A stretch of DNA of 64,000 nt from Nemertoderma westbladi (GCA_032718475.1 JAUCBJ010006498.1:1-64000); one strand, 5' to 3'. Shown: positions 31,051-42,100, numbered from the stretch's first letter. Notes: generated by a model not told the origin, from the letters alone. Translations and numbers: made by a program.

Positions 31051-32050
31051 CGCTCCTCTTGCTCCTTCCTCCCTATTTCCTCGCATTCCCTAAAGCTTCT
31101 CGCGACCGTCTCGGCCCTCTCTCTGTTCTCTCTAACCAGTTCCATTTCCTCCTTTAATAGCGCACTCCCCTCATCTAACTGTCTCTTTACTTCTCTCTGG
31201 TCTAGCGCCGCCAGATCGAGTTGGCACGCCAGATCTATTGCCCGCACCCTTCTTTCTTTCGCGGAGGATGTAGCAGACTTATCGGTTGCGACGGACTCCC
31301 GTCGCCTTCCCGTCCTACTAACTTTCCCCCCCTCCCGGAACTTCCTCCGACCGACGAGACCGAATCCTCGGGTTTAACCTCGGATTCGGCCTCCTCAGGT
31401 CTCTTCCAACCCACTAATTTTACTCCCCGGGCATCGACTAAGTATGGCCCTACGTACACTACGCTAGGTTCCATACCCCCACATTCCCATAGTTCAAACA
31501 GTTCGCTGGCAACCCCTTTCGCTCTCACGTCGGCTAGTTCTCCCTGCCCAAAACGCATTAGGTAATCAAAATGTCTGTTCGACTCACCTAGTCGTTTCCT
31601 CAATCTCACCTCGTCTATCTTCGCCCCTCCTTTGGCCTCTCTCAACTGCTTTCGGGTTGCGGCGTAGGCTCGTCGGAGCCGGTCGCTGACCCCGACGTCC
31701 TCGTCGCCTACATCTCCTTTATCCCTCCGGGTCCGGCGTCGTACCGGCGGCCCCACCGTCGCCGTTCCAGTGGGCCGTCCGTCGCCCTCGGCCTGTGGCT
31801 GGCCGGCGACATCGGCACGTTGACCGCCGCGGTGTGTCGACTCGTCTCTCTCTCCTCCCGACTCGTCTCTCCTTTCTCTCGACTCGTCTCTCCCTTCTCG
31901 TTGTAGACGGCCCCCCTCCGTTTGGATTGCCGGATCGTCTGTACTCGACGGATCCGGCGTCGTGGGTCGATACCGTCTCTCCGTGGCCTCGCGGATCGTT
32001 AGGTTGTCGTCCGGGGTCCACGGCGGTGTCGTCTCTCTCTCTCGACTCAT
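31032..32050 (-). CDS. LTR-B gag N-terminus with coiled coil (two frames)
   Basis: The frame 32050-31235 (271 codons) starts about 80 bp downstream of the 5' LTR and is highly charged (RDESRERRDESGGERDES). After a frame change near 31240, 31247-31032 gives QREVKRQLDEGSALLKEEM and VRENRERAETVARSFREC, a clear coiled coil. Charged, coiled-coil gag leaders are common in retroelements. No enzyme motif is present. The frame change may be a mutation. Confidence 0.5.
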
Positions 32051-32127
32051 GTTGTCTTTGCAGTCCTGTCTTTTCTTTAGATTGGTGGCTGGCAGTCACA
32101 GTCTTGGGCAACATTGGGTTTCGATAC

Positions 32128-32933
32128 TGTGACGGGATCCGGGGATCCCGATTTATCCGGTGTATTCGCTTACGCATCCCCGCCGCTAGTGAAAGAGTTT
32201 GTTATGGTTGTCGTTCCGATTGTTAATATAGATATAATGGCATAGTATAAATGAGATAATATTGACAGGTAGCACAGTTGATGTTTAGTTGACTGAATAC
32301 TGCTAATGATGGTAGCGGCAATGACGGTAACGAAAGTCACCGCTCTGCCCTCTAGCTGTACTGGGATAACTGAATGAAATGACACAGTTACCGGTAATAT
32401 GTATTGCACCGTTGGCCGTATTGCACTACTCAGCCTTGCCTTCCCCCCATTGGCTAATGACTCACTTCTCACCCTCATCTCCCTGGGAGTGTTCTCCCCT
32501 CGCTGCTGTCACTCTCTCCCTCCCGGAGGTGTAACCTCTGACCCCCATTGTGCGTATGTCCTCTGGGGTTTCCCATCCCCATCTCATTGGGGTGACACGA
32601 GGTTGATTGGCAATCAACCTCGTGTTCCCAATATTGCTTAAGGCGCTCTTTCCCACTTTATGGGGGTTGGTGTGGTGGAATTGAATACGCTCACACTCCC
32701 CACCATGCTATCTTCCCGGTGAGAAGATAGCATCAACCTCAAGTGCGCTTCAATTCCGCTGGAAACTCGATCTACTATCGGGTGTGGGGTGGAGTTATTT
32801 TTTCTTGGAGTCGGCTTTCCAGGCCGCTCCCTATGGGTATGATGTCACTACCCTCTGGCGTCTCGTGTCGGGCCGATCGTGCGCTTCTTTCACACAACTT
32901 TTGTTTCCCCAACACTTTCACCACTCTAACTCC
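32128..32933 (-). repeat. LTR-B 5' LTR
   Basis: Partner of 25680-26486. It contains the same two hairpins at 32596-32624 and 32705-32733; the first differs only in its 3-nt loop (GGC instead of GGA). Confidence 0.85.
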
Positions 32934-32990
32934 AACAACTCTAACAAGCGAGTAGATTAGATGAAATCCAGCGGAGGTATGGAAAACCGG

Positions 32991-34064
32991 TGTTCGTGCT
33001 TTTAGACCTTTAACAGTTTAACCTGCTAATTTGAGTGTCTCCTTAAATCGACTATTGCCCTTGCTAATTAACATCAGTTGAAACCAGTCTATGCGCGGCG
33101 TATGACCCACATTGTGGGAGACTGGATTCGGTTCTAGAGAAAGTTATTGCAGTGTAGGCTACTTTGTATCATTCGATTGATCGCTACTATATAATCTCCT
33201 ACAACTATATTTACTTTCGGGGAAATATTAACAGTTCCTTTAGGACATGGCGCTCTAAGTATCAAGCAGAGTTATGACTTACACTAATCACAACTGGAGG
33301 CTATATTGTATCGCAAATAGCGCATTCTTTAGGAATGCTTTATTAACCTTCACACGACTTCACACTAATTCGCACCAATGCACACTGATTTGCCGACCGT
33401 CACTGATTTTGATCATATATAAGGAGGATTGCAACTGACATAGGTAGGGATTATGAAATAGCATTTATTTCACACAGAACCACTATAATTTGAGTCTCAA
33501 TTGCTACCGGTACACCCTTCTGCTTTCCTCAGTAATTAAGAAAGTTGAGGGGTTTACGATTATTTATCAGTATTCTCCAAATATAACATCCATTACTATA
33601 AACAGCAATTAACAACAATATAAAACAGTATTAAAACAGTGCGGTGAACAGAGTCAATATGTGTAGTTTATGTGGTGTTTGTTATGTGATTTGTTACGAT
33701 GTGAATTGAGTTGAGTTAATAGATTTGCATTCTTATGACTCTAGCCTCTTATGTTTTTAGGGCAAAGTCTGAAACGTCAGAACTTTAGAATGAATCCAGA
33801 ATAAAGAAGGATTCTAGGAAAAAAGGTGGCGCAGGCGCATGCGCCATTCTCCGTAGGCCGCTATTAACGGGGCCGGGGAGATTGCTCTGATTGGCTGAAA
33901 TATGTCAAACAAAGACAATTCCACACACAAAGAAACAGGTGCCAGATTTCGTCATCTCAGTCCTGTATTTCCTGACAGACGCGTAGGTGAACAATTCTAA
34001 GCCCTTTTTAGAGTATTTAGCGCATTGCGTAAAATGACTTGTTATGTCAGCAAAAGCTTTTACA
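32991..34064 (-). mobile_element. LTR-A long terminal repeat, reverse orientation
   Basis: Reads TGTTCGTGCTTTTAGACC... to ...AGCTTTTACA on the plus strand, the reverse complement of the LTR-A ends (TGTAAAAGC...GCGCGAACA). It is 1074 bp, shorter and clearly diverged from the 1.22-kb pair at 39000/55498. A purine-rich tract (GGGAGCGG on the minus strand) abuts it at 34065, as at the 3' LTR of the large element. Confidence 0.85.
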
Positions 34065-34764
34065 CCGCTCCCAGAAAATGGGATTTAAGTCTATAAAATA
34101 TAAAAAATCACAGTTTCTAATATATAAAAAATACTCTAAACTATCAGTCCTTCTTTCGCGAATGGCGTTTACGAAGTTTTTTGAGACTGGCGAGAGTCTT
34201 TTTCTCTTTGTGGCGAGCCACTTTACTAGGAGGGCTATAACTCCTGGGGGAAGGGTGCAATACAATTGCATCGGAAGGGTTTGGATTACGGTCGGTGTAT
34301 CCGCCGGTTGAGGTACCCGGTTGATCGATTTCGACATCGGTGGATTGGGAGTGAACAACCTTTAGGGCTCGTTTTAGGACGGCAGCTCGTACTGGTCCTT
34401 GATGGGTTGTCTGTACGATAGTGGTAGGTTGACCGTGTGTAGTGAGAAATTTCCTCGGTTTAATTGTTCTTTCTAATTCGCGTTCTCTGGCCTTATATTC
34501 ATATGTAGCAGAGAGGAGGATGAGTCCTATGGGACTAGTGAGAGAGGAGAGCGGACGATAGAGTCTGAGATAAAATTTTGTGAGGAGAGAGGGCGATCTT
34601 CTAAATCAGACAAACCCCAGATGCCTTGGTACAGATTAGCTCGCAGATGTACCAAGGATGGGTAGTGAAAACGGACCCAGGGGGGCCAGCCTGGAAAGCT
34701 GGCCCCGAGAAGAGGATTCCACCACACATCCAATACTAGATTGGATTCCAGCGGAATTGGAGCG
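34065..34764. mobile_element. LTR-A internal remnant between inverted LTRs
   Basis: The left part (34065 to about 34600) is homologous, in reverse orientation, to 55240-55497 just upstream of the 3' LTR of the large element. The right end (about 34700-34764) belongs to the forward LTR that follows and ends in a purine-rich GGAATTGGAGCG. The region is therefore the join of two 3'-terminal pieces in opposite orientation. Confidence 0.7.
34144..34606 (-). CDS. C-terminal part of a third LTR-A ORF (unknown, env position)
   Basis: On the minus strand a frame of about 154 codons runs from a stop near 34606 to the TGA at 34144-34146, ending 79 bp from the LTR. It contains a hydrophobic stretch SLTSPIGLILLSATYEY, then a charged region, then SPPSKVARHKEKKTLASLK and a strongly basic tail ending RKKD. 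The end of this frame is shared with the diverged copy at 55256-55419, mostly with synonymous or conservative changes, which supports coding. Position (last ORF before the LTR), a possible membrane segment and a basic tail would fit an envelope-like or accessory protein. No homology is recognised and no start is seen. Confidence 0.4.
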
Positions 34765-35898
34765 TGTAAAAGCTTTTGAGGACATAACAAGTCATTATTA
34801 TGCAATGCACAGAATACTCTATAATAGCCCTAAATTTATCCAACTACGCGACGGGAAGGAATTAGAACGAAGATGACGAAATCTGTCAGCTGACTCTTTG
34901 TGGATGTGGAGGTTCTTGGTTCTGCCCTATTCAGCCAATCAGAGCAATTTTCACTTTATGTCTAACAGAAACCTATGGAAACTCGCGCAATGCATTACGG
35001 TCTTTGTTTACTATTTTCTGAGCATCAGAGCCGGCTCGGAATTTTCTGTGCTTCTGTGTGGAAGTTTCAGACTTTGTCCTAGGAACATCAGATGGCCTTG
35101 ATTATAAGAACGTAAATCTATTAACAATTCAATTCATTTCAACTCTCATAACATTTCATAACTGCATAAGTAACACATACTGACTGTTCACCGCATTATT
35201 TTACTTCTGTTTACGGTCTTTTATTAATTGTTGTTATGTTAATGGATATTGCTGTTATATTTGGAGAATACCAATAAATAATCATAAACCCCTCAATCTT
35301 CTTGATTACTGAGGTAAGAGGAATAGAGTTTACCGGTAGCAACTGCGACTTAAATTATTGTGGTTTTGTGTGAATTAAATTCTATTTCATAATCCCTACG
35401 TGTGTCAGTTGCAATCCTCCTTATATATGATCAAATTCAGTGACGGTCGGCAGATTAGTGCGAAGTAGTGTGAAGTAGTGTGAAGTAGTGTGAAGTCGTG
35501 TGAAGTAGTGTGAAGGTTAATAAAGCATCTCCTAAAGAATGCGCTATTTACGAAACTCTGTGGCCATCTAGTTGTGATTAGTATAAGTCATAACTCTGTT
35601 GTTATACTTAAAGCGCCACGTTCTAATGGAACTGTTAATATTTCCCCGAAAGTAAATATATTTGTCAGAGATTATATAGTAACGATCAATCGAATAATAC
35701 AGTAGGTCTACACTGCAATAACTCTCAAGGAATCCGAATCCAGTCTCCCACACCGTGGGTCATACGCTGCGCACGGACTGGCTTCGGCTGATGTAACTTC
35801 AGTACACTAGGTAATCAGTAAAGGCTAAAGTCGATTTATAAACAAGAGGACAACTAAAATTGGCAGGTTAAACTGCTAAAGGTCTAAAAGCGCGAACA
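34765..35898 (+). mobile_element. LTR-A long terminal repeat, forward orientation
   Basis: Starts TGTAAAAGC at 34765 and ends GCGCGAACA at 35898 (1134 bp). Alignable with the reverse LTR at 32991-34064 and, with more changes, with those of the large element. It contains a short 10-bp repeat array (GTGTGAAGTA, 35459-35510). Confidence 0.85.
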
Positions 35899-36235
35899 GA
35901 GCGCACTAAAGGTTGATGCTATCTTCTCACCAGGAAGATAGCATGGGGGGGGGGGGGGGGGTGTTAGCAGAACCAATTCGCTGCATCACCCAGCGGAAAA
36001 TAAGGAAAGGCATGATTTACTAATCATGATTGGATATGCGATATTATCAATATAATATCGCATACCAAAAGCACCAAGGCAATATACATTGCCCGCGAGC
36101 GAGAGATGCCAGCACATCAGCTCATCTCAAGGGAAAGCTAGCATAGGGCGAGGGGAAATAGGGATTGGCCAGGGAGTAGATTCACCAATGATAGGGCGGC
36201 TTACCATCAATTATCGCGCCTTCACTGGAAGGCCA
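35899..36235 (+). mobile_element. Diverged LTR remnant related to LTR-B
   Basis: The 11-bp-arm hairpin ATGCTATCTTC / GAAGATAGCAT is present at 35916-35944, next to GCGCACT and GTTGATG, in inverse orientation to LTR-B. A second 13-bp-arm hairpin occupies the corresponding place of the other LTR-B hairpin (36035-36064), but with unrelated arm sequence (TATGCGATATTAT / ATAATATCGCATA). A G17 run (35945-35961) separates them. The flanking sequence is only loosely similar. Confidence 0.55.
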
Positions 36236-37096
36236 AACCTAGGTAGTAATGTGTAATTTCAACACATTTCAGTAAAAATTACCAGAGAAATAGCCTTTTT
36301 CATGAAAAAAAAGGTCATTCTGAGATATACTGACTGTAAAAGGTGTTTAAAGTTTAAGAAACAATTCAACCTTCCCGCTATTTTAGATAAACCCATTTGT
36401 CTTTGTTCAAACTATAACATTGTCAAAATGAATGAAATTCAATGAAATTTTTCATATAATTTCAAAAATATAACGAATTACCCCGAGTGGGGTGTATCTA
36501 TAATAATATAAAAATATAACTACTGTAGTAAAACAACTTTTTAGCAATTTTATTCATATCCGTACCATGGGAGCCTTTTTTATGGAAAGGGCCTCATTCA
36601 ATTATAAAATATCGTGCTTCTCGAAGGCTTGTCAAAAACAGACTACATAGCTCTTACGTTTTGGGTAATAACTTGAGTTTCCGAAAAGATATGAGAAAAC
36701 TGCTTGCAGATTTGAAATCTCCATTAAATTCGGCACATGATAGGATTAAAATTGTTTGATAATTTCTAAAATAAGGGGTACCCCCTACCCCCCCCCCCCC
36801 CCCCCCCCCCCCCCCCTTAAATAATTATTCTTTATCACTAAATTAGTGACGGGAATTATTTTTATCGCTAACAATTATTATTAATTTAATATGATGGATC
36901 GTCATTCTATCACTAAAACTAGTGTATTAAATTAGTATTAGCGTGAGAAAGTATTACATTACAAATTTACGCCATAAAAAGCGAATTTATAATAATTTAT
37001 AAATAAGGAAATGGTTAACAGTGTATTATAAATTAATATATAAATATCTTATATTCAGTGAAGGTACCTTAATTTAATGTTGTACGCTTATGTTTG
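36236..37096. other. AT-rich stretch with C29 run; 3' side of the sulfotransferase gene
   Basis: C29 at 36788-36816, the longest homopolymer in the window. No gene recognised. The part nearest 37097 presumably holds the sulfotransferase 3' UTR. Confidence 0.5.
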
Positions 37097-38164
37097 TTAT
37101 GAAGTTTCTGTTGGTATTTCGTAAATAAACTCCAAACCCGTTCCCTCCAGATTGTCTTCTTCCCAGCGCCTCATCTTCTCCTGTTGTTCCTCATTAAAGT
37201 GGTTCTTCCAGTCACCAGTCTCCCCTTTCCTCATGAAATCGATAACTTCTGCCGATTTCGATCGACGCTTTGCAATAAACTCATCCTTATTAAGCGATTT
37301 ATTATTCTTCATGTTGTTGAACGAAAGATGATCCACCAGTGTATTTACCTGATCATCTGAAAGTTCTTTCTGCAGAAATATCGCAGTTTTTCTGATAACC
37401 CCAGGTAAATCCATCTTCATATCTTCATAAGTTAGAAACAAAATGTTGGGACGGTGTTTCTCTCGCCAATAGCCAAGGACGTGAGGAAAGAATGGAGTGT
37501 AGTAACCGCAGACCCCTTCAATAAACGCCTCAAAAAACTGTTCCCAAGTGCCAACAAATCCAGCTATTGTCTTCCAATGGTGGTATAAGGACACACATGC
37601 GTCTCTCGGGTTACGAGTTACATATATTATGTGGGAACCGACTTGCATTACTTTAGTTGGAAGAAAATCAACAAACAGATGAGTCTTTAGGATTCTAGGC
37701 GATTGTTTTGAAACTGCTAATTCCATAGATGTTCTCATGTTTGCTGCGGATGGCTCGTTTTTGCTAATTGCTTTGATACTTCGAGCAAAGACCTCGTCGC
37801 CTAAGATTCCGGAATACTCCAAGAACGGAGTCCTCAACTCCAAGTCAGTTTCCCTCGCAACTGCTACATTTACGTTATTTACAATATTCCAAACCATTTC
37901 TAAAGTCCAAGTTGTGCCGCATTTTGGGAAAGAAGCAATAAATATATCATCTGGTCGGGCATCGAATTCTGATATTTCTTTCTGATATCGCGTGTATATT
38001 CTTGGCATAATCAAACCACTAGGTAGGAATCGTACAAACCCATCTTTGTAAAACGATTGATTCTTCGTAAATTCCTCATTGACATGGCCAGATATCTCTT
38101 CTATGCGAACACCAGCAGATAATATAGGCAAACAACTCATGTCCCCGCTATGCAACACACCCAC
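37097..38164 (-). CDS. Cytosolic sulfotransferase (SULT1-type family)
   Basis: An intact 355-codon frame without introns. It transfers sulfate from PAPS to hydroxyl or amine acceptors in the cytosol. Visible motifs in order: the 5'-phosphosulfate-binding loop IASFPKCGTTWT (about 76-87, with Cys where Ser is usual), the catalytic His in LKTHLF (His 162), the 3'-phosphate-binding block YVTRNPRDACVSLYHH (181-196), FLTYEDMKMD, and the C-terminal PAPS-binding RKGETGDWKNHF (312-323). Length is slightly above the 290-350 usual for the family because of an N-terminal extension of about 30 residues; Met9 is an alternative start. No signal peptide or membrane segment, consistent with a cytosolic enzyme. 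Substrate cannot be inferred. Flanks are AT-rich, and a LINE/LTR nest lies upstream. The lack of introns could mean a retrocopy, but no poly(A) tail or target duplication was seen. Confidence 0.93.
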   Translation of the reverse strand: MGVLHSGDMSCLPILSAGVRIEEISGHVNEEFTKNQSFYKDGFVRFLPSGLIMPRIYTRYQKEISEFDARPDDIFIASFPKCGTTWTLEMVWNIVNNVNVAVARETDLELRTPFLEYSGILGDEVFARSIKAISKNEPSAANMRTSMELAVSKQSPRILKTHLFVDFLPTKVMQVGSHIIYVTRNPRDACVSLYHHWKTIAGFVGTWEQFFEAFIEGVCGYYTPFFPHVLGYWREKHRPNILFLTYEDMKMDLPGVIRKTAIFLQKELSDDQVNTLVDHLSFNNMKNNKSLNKDEFIAKRRSKSAEVIDFMRKGETGDWKNHFNEEQQEKMRRWEEDNLEGTGLEFIYEIPTETS

Positions 38165-38769
38165 GTTTGTATTGAATGGTTAGTTACTTTACTACACTAA
38201 CAGTGCTACTAACATAGTTATTGTAAAGCAAAATACATTGGCCTACTGTATATAAATACTGTATAAATGATTTACAATAATATGGAATCACCTTATTACT
38301 GTATCAAACTTTTTCCACTACCGGTAGGAGATAAAGTAGAGTAGTACGGTGGTTCATTATGGCCAATTTTAATTGTAATCTTTTCAAAAAAATTTATACA
38401 TACAGGTATTCAGTATCAAACAACTAATTTAAAAATTCATACAGTACCGGTACCTAACAAAAGTCATTTAAAAAACTACCAGTACTTGTCGTATTTCGTA
38501 GCTCTTCAATAAATCCAAGTTAAAGTGCTGTACGGTACGCTAGGCCTACTACAGTATTATTATACTTAAGTCTATCAGTATATGGCTGTATGGGGAGGCA
38601 GATTCGCCTTGGAAACCCGCGGGTTAGGGGATACTGTAGCTATCTGTCCGTCCCCTGTCTTCCCCGCACCCCCCTAGAGAATAATATTTGTCATGCTGTT
38701 TACTTCCCTTGCAGTTTATTGTTCCCGGGCACCATGTCAGTTTGTACTGAATTACGTTCATAGAATAAA
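38165..38769. other. Upstream region of the sulfotransferase gene
   Basis: AT-rich, with several ACCGGTA and TACTGTA motifs. No recognised promoter element or gene. Confidence 0.4.
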
Positions 38770-38999
38770 TTTATTTCGAATAATTTAATAACTAAGATGC
38801 AACATGGGTTCATGAAACGTAGAAGTACTTGCACACAGCTTTTTGAATGTACAAATAAATGATTGGTTTAAATTACTAGATAAACATAATTCTGTAAACG
38901 TAATTTATATAGATTTCGCCAAAGCGTTTGATTCTGTGGTGCATTCTAAATTATTAATTATTTTATCTAGCTATGGCATTTCAGGAAAATTACTATTAT
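38770..38999 (+). pseudogene. LINE reverse transcriptase, 5' portion (split by LTR-A)
   Basis: Encodes the RT fingers/palm blocks KMQHGFMKRRSTCTQLF and, after a one-base frame change near 38860, NVIYIDFAKAFDSVVHSKL. The frame breaks off at 38999 where the LTR begins and resumes at 56727. Family: CR1/Jockey-like non-LTR element, 5' truncated. Confidence 0.85.
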
Positions 39000-40224
39000 T
39001 GTAAAAGCTTTTGCGTAATTAGCCGGTTATTATCCCCGTAAAGTACTCTGTGGTTGGTTTACCAGGCATAAAAAGGCCGTGTCCTTGCTGTACTGGTGTT
39101 TTGGAGGACATAAAAGCCATTTCTTCTGTATTTGTACTTTAGAGGACATAATCTGCAATTTCGTGACGTAAAAGCTCGATACTCTTGAAAACAGTGTCGC
39201 TACCATGACGACGGCTATCGGCTGATATTGCCACGTTGCCCCATAGCCCTGCTTTCTGTATCTGCCAATAGGATTTGAGTTGGTTTTGATTTTGACCTAT
39301 CACAGATCTACTGAACTGAATTTCCTATCTGTATGCTCATTCTCTGTGGTGGGTGAGATCTTTGTAGAATAAGGGTAGCTGGTATTCTTATAGTTATTCT
39401 TATCAGTTTTTAGTGTTGTTGGTGATTCTAAGCCAGGAAGAACGGCTTTAGCCCTACACTAGTAGGCTTAATTATAAGGACATATATCCGTTATCTGCAT
39501 TTATCACAACATAACATACCATACCTAATCAAACAACCTGTGCATACTTTATATTGTTATACTGCTATTTACTGTCAGTTCTTCATAATATGGTTGATGA
39601 ATTATTATATTTGGAATAACGATAAATAACCCCGAAACCCAATATTCTTGATATACCGAAGGTAAGAGAGAAGGGTTACATATAACAATTGTGACTTATG
39701 TTAAAGTGGTTTGAAGTGAATCTAATGTTATCTGATAGACCCTACATGAGTCGGTCTGTGTTCCTTTTGTTTGTGACTAAAATCAGTGAAGATCGGCAGA
39801 TTAGTGTGCAGTATTGTGCAGCATTGTGTATGAGTGAGACTGATAACGAAGCATTTCCTAAAGAATGCGCCATATATGTGAATTATAACTAAGCCATATC
39901 GTTGTGAGTAGTTTAAGTCATAACTCTGTTTGTATAGATAAAGCGCCACGTCCTAAAGGAACTGTTAATATTCCCCGAAGGTGAATAATATTGTCAGAGA
40001 TTATATAATACTGTCAGTCGAATAATACATTAGGCTTACATAGCAATAAAATTAAGCCGTCGAACCCAATCTCCCGGGTATATCCAGCGGGTGAATGATC
40101 GCGCACAGATTGGTTTCGACTAGTGTAGTGAATTAAATACTTGTTATAGACTAAAGGTGATTTATTATCTAGAAGACATCCTAATTTGGCGGGTTAAACT
40201 GCCAAAGGTCTGAAAGCGCGAACA
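39000..40224 (+). repeat. LTR-A 5' LTR
   Basis: 1225 bp, TG...CA. Likely signals: a TATA-like CATAAAAAGG at 39067-39076 and an AATAAA at 40045-40050. Small ORFs such as 39698-39892 recur in the other LTR and are not genes. Confidence 0.92.
39067..39076 (+). promoter_or_regulatory. TATA-like box in the 5' LTR
   Basis: CATAAAAAGG, unchanged in the 3' LTR near 55565. Position near the LTR start would make U3 unusually short, so the assignment is tentative. Confidence 0.35.
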
Positions 40225-40240
40225 ATAACGGATATAGCTT

Positions 40241-40263
40241 CTTTATTGCAGTAAGCAATAAAG
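40241..40263 (+). other. 9-bp perfect hairpin just downstream of the 5' LTR
   Basis: CTTTATTGC / GCAATAAAG around loop AGTAA, starting 17 bases after the LTR, where retroelements usually carry primer-binding, dimerisation or packaging signals. Confidence 0.6.
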
Positions 40264-40295
40264 TTGAAAGTACCGGTCAACCGGTAAACCTGAAC

Positions 40296-40430
40296 GGTAC
40301 TTCAGTAGGTCAGTAGGCCCAACTGCCAGAACCGGTACTGCCGTAGGTCCGTAGGTCCAACTGCCAGAACCGGTACTTCTGTAGGTCCGTAGGCCTAACT
40401 GTCCTAACCGGTACTTCCAGTATAAGTACA
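40296..40430. repeat. 38-bp tandem repeat, 3.5 copies, in the LTR-A leader
   Basis: GGTAC recurs at 40296, 40334, 40372 and 40410; each unit contains GTAGGTCCGTAGG and AACTGCCAGAACC. Confidence 0.92.
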
Positions 40431-40589
40431 TTAGTATTATTCGATTTGATTATTGTATACTGTAGGCTGTTTAAGGGATTAGGGATTGATCACCCCTTAT
40501 TCCTTTATATGGTTTACTTATTTCTGTCAAGTTTTATTTATTTGTAGGCCAGTATTGAGCAGAAGGCGTGTAAGCCTGCTCAGATTGTA

Positions 40590-41165
40590 CAGACAATTTG
40601 TAGGCTGAGCTGTTGTCTGATTGCTGTTAAGTCCGAACGGATTGCAGTGTGTGTAGATCACCTGTCCGATAAAGAACGGTTAGGAAGTAGGGGCAGCGAA
40701 TGCTGTAAGGTAAACCCCCAACTAAAGAATAAGTCGTACTACTGGGTTAGAACGCATACTACCTAATCATTTCGGAGTCTGCATGTCCTGTAGTTTATTT
40801 AGGCTTGAGAGTAGTCTGCCATCGTTTAGTCTGTACTTTGTTTGTGTAGTCTGTACAGGTAGCGTATAATATTTATTTAGATAATTTGTAGGCTGGATAG
40901 TTGTCTGGCTGTTATTAGGTCTGAACGGATTGTAGTGTGTGTAGAGCCCTTGTCCGATAAAGAACGGTTAGGAAGTAGGGGCAGCCAAAGCTGTAAGGTA
41001 AACCCCCAATTAAAGAATAAGTCGTACTACTGGGTTAGAACGCGTACTACCTAATCATTTCGGAGTCTGCATATACCGTAGTTTGTTTAGGCTTGATGGT
41101 AGTCTGTCAGTATTTGGTCTGCATTTTGTTTGAGTGGTTTGTACGCATAGCGTAATATTTATTAT
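40590..41165. repeat. 288-bp tandem duplication in the LTR-A leader
   Basis: TAGGAAGTAG occurs at 40681 and 40969. The two units share TTGTCTG, GTCCGATAAAGAACGG, AAGTCGTACTACTGGGTTAG and CATTTCGGAGTCTGCAT with scattered differences. No long ORF, so a structured RNA leader is more likely than coding. Confidence 0.88.
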
Positions 41166-42100
41166 TCAGAGTTTATGCGATTATTCGCAACATTCATTCC
41201 CCAAGTTTGTTCCTACAGTAATTGTGTTTGTTATACATACCGCTATAGTTAAATTAACCCCGGTACTACACGGGCTGCTTGGCGTAGGTAAAGACTGGTG
41301 ATTTTGTGCATCGGTCACTCCAGCAGATGCCGTGGTTCTTTTAGCTGTTCAAGTATATTTAACTACAGATTATATGTTATACAAGTACTCGTACCTAATT
41401 TGGGGTTTAGTGTACAGTGCTTTCCGAAAGTAATTAGTGTAGGCATTATATTTGTGTTGTAAAGTGGTTGATAGGCAAGGCACGTTTGATTAGCTCTATT
41501 AACTTCTAGGTAGGAACACTCCGTCATACATAACGTAGAACCTATAGCGATACGGCTATAGGTCGTCAGGCGGTGGTATTTTCCTATCTAGACAACGCAG
41601 TGTATTTTACTACTACTTATTATTTTCAAATACCGTAGTACCCTGTCCGTTGTAATAACCAGATTTCTAACCCTTTGTTAGGCTGGTTTGTAGACTTCTT
41701 GTAAAATTACCCTGAAAATTCGTATTTTGTGTTTTTTGTAAATTTTTGTGTTTATTTAGAGATTGTAATCTCACCCGAATTGTACGTAATTTGTAGTATT
41801 AAGTAACTTAGGTAAATTAGAATTATTTGTTTTAGTGTCCTATAAGTAACACTTCATTGAAAGCGCACCGCTTTGTGTAGTGATTACTCCCCAGAAATAA
41901 TAACATTTATTTCAACATTGACAAAACCCATTAAACGGGTATATATATATTATAAATCAACTCAAACGATTTATAAATAGTAGGCCTGCCATACAACAAT
42001 TAGGTCTCAATATCAGTTGGACTACTGCTTAAATAACGGCAATAAAGTAAGTTAAAGTAACCAAGTAACCCTTAAAATTCAGAAATTCAGTTATTTAAAA
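41166..42100. other. LTR-A leader, no recognised feature
   Basis: AT-rich non-coding sequence of the element interior. Nothing recognised. Confidence 0.4.

Larger units (their letters stand above)
25680..32933 (-). mobile_element. LTR-B: BEL/Pao-like LTR retrotransposon without RT or integrase
   Basis: Two ~807-bp direct repeats (25680-26486 and 32128-32933), about 98% identical by eye, flank a 5.6-kb interior whose coding sense is on the minus strand. In 5'-to-3' order on that strand come a charged gag N-terminus, a disordered Arg/Gly-rich part, a gag core, a CCHC knuckle and an aspartic protease. From the end of the protease (27977) to the 3' LTR there are only minisatellite and CT-rich repeats, with no RT, RNase H or integrase. 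The left flank CAACT (25675-25679) recurs at 32936-32940 two bases beyond the right LTR, a possible but imperfect target duplication. No TGG-type primer-binding site follows the 5' LTR. Confidence 0.8.

Noticed and set aside
34527-34805. 92-codon minus-strand ORF considered as a gene
   Set aside because: It crosses the boundary between the internal remnant and the forward LTR, so it cannot be an ancestral frame over its whole length.
39698-39892. 64-codon ORF repeated at 56196-56390
   Set aside because: It is the same LTR sequence in both LTRs, with no codon-like conservation and no known domain.
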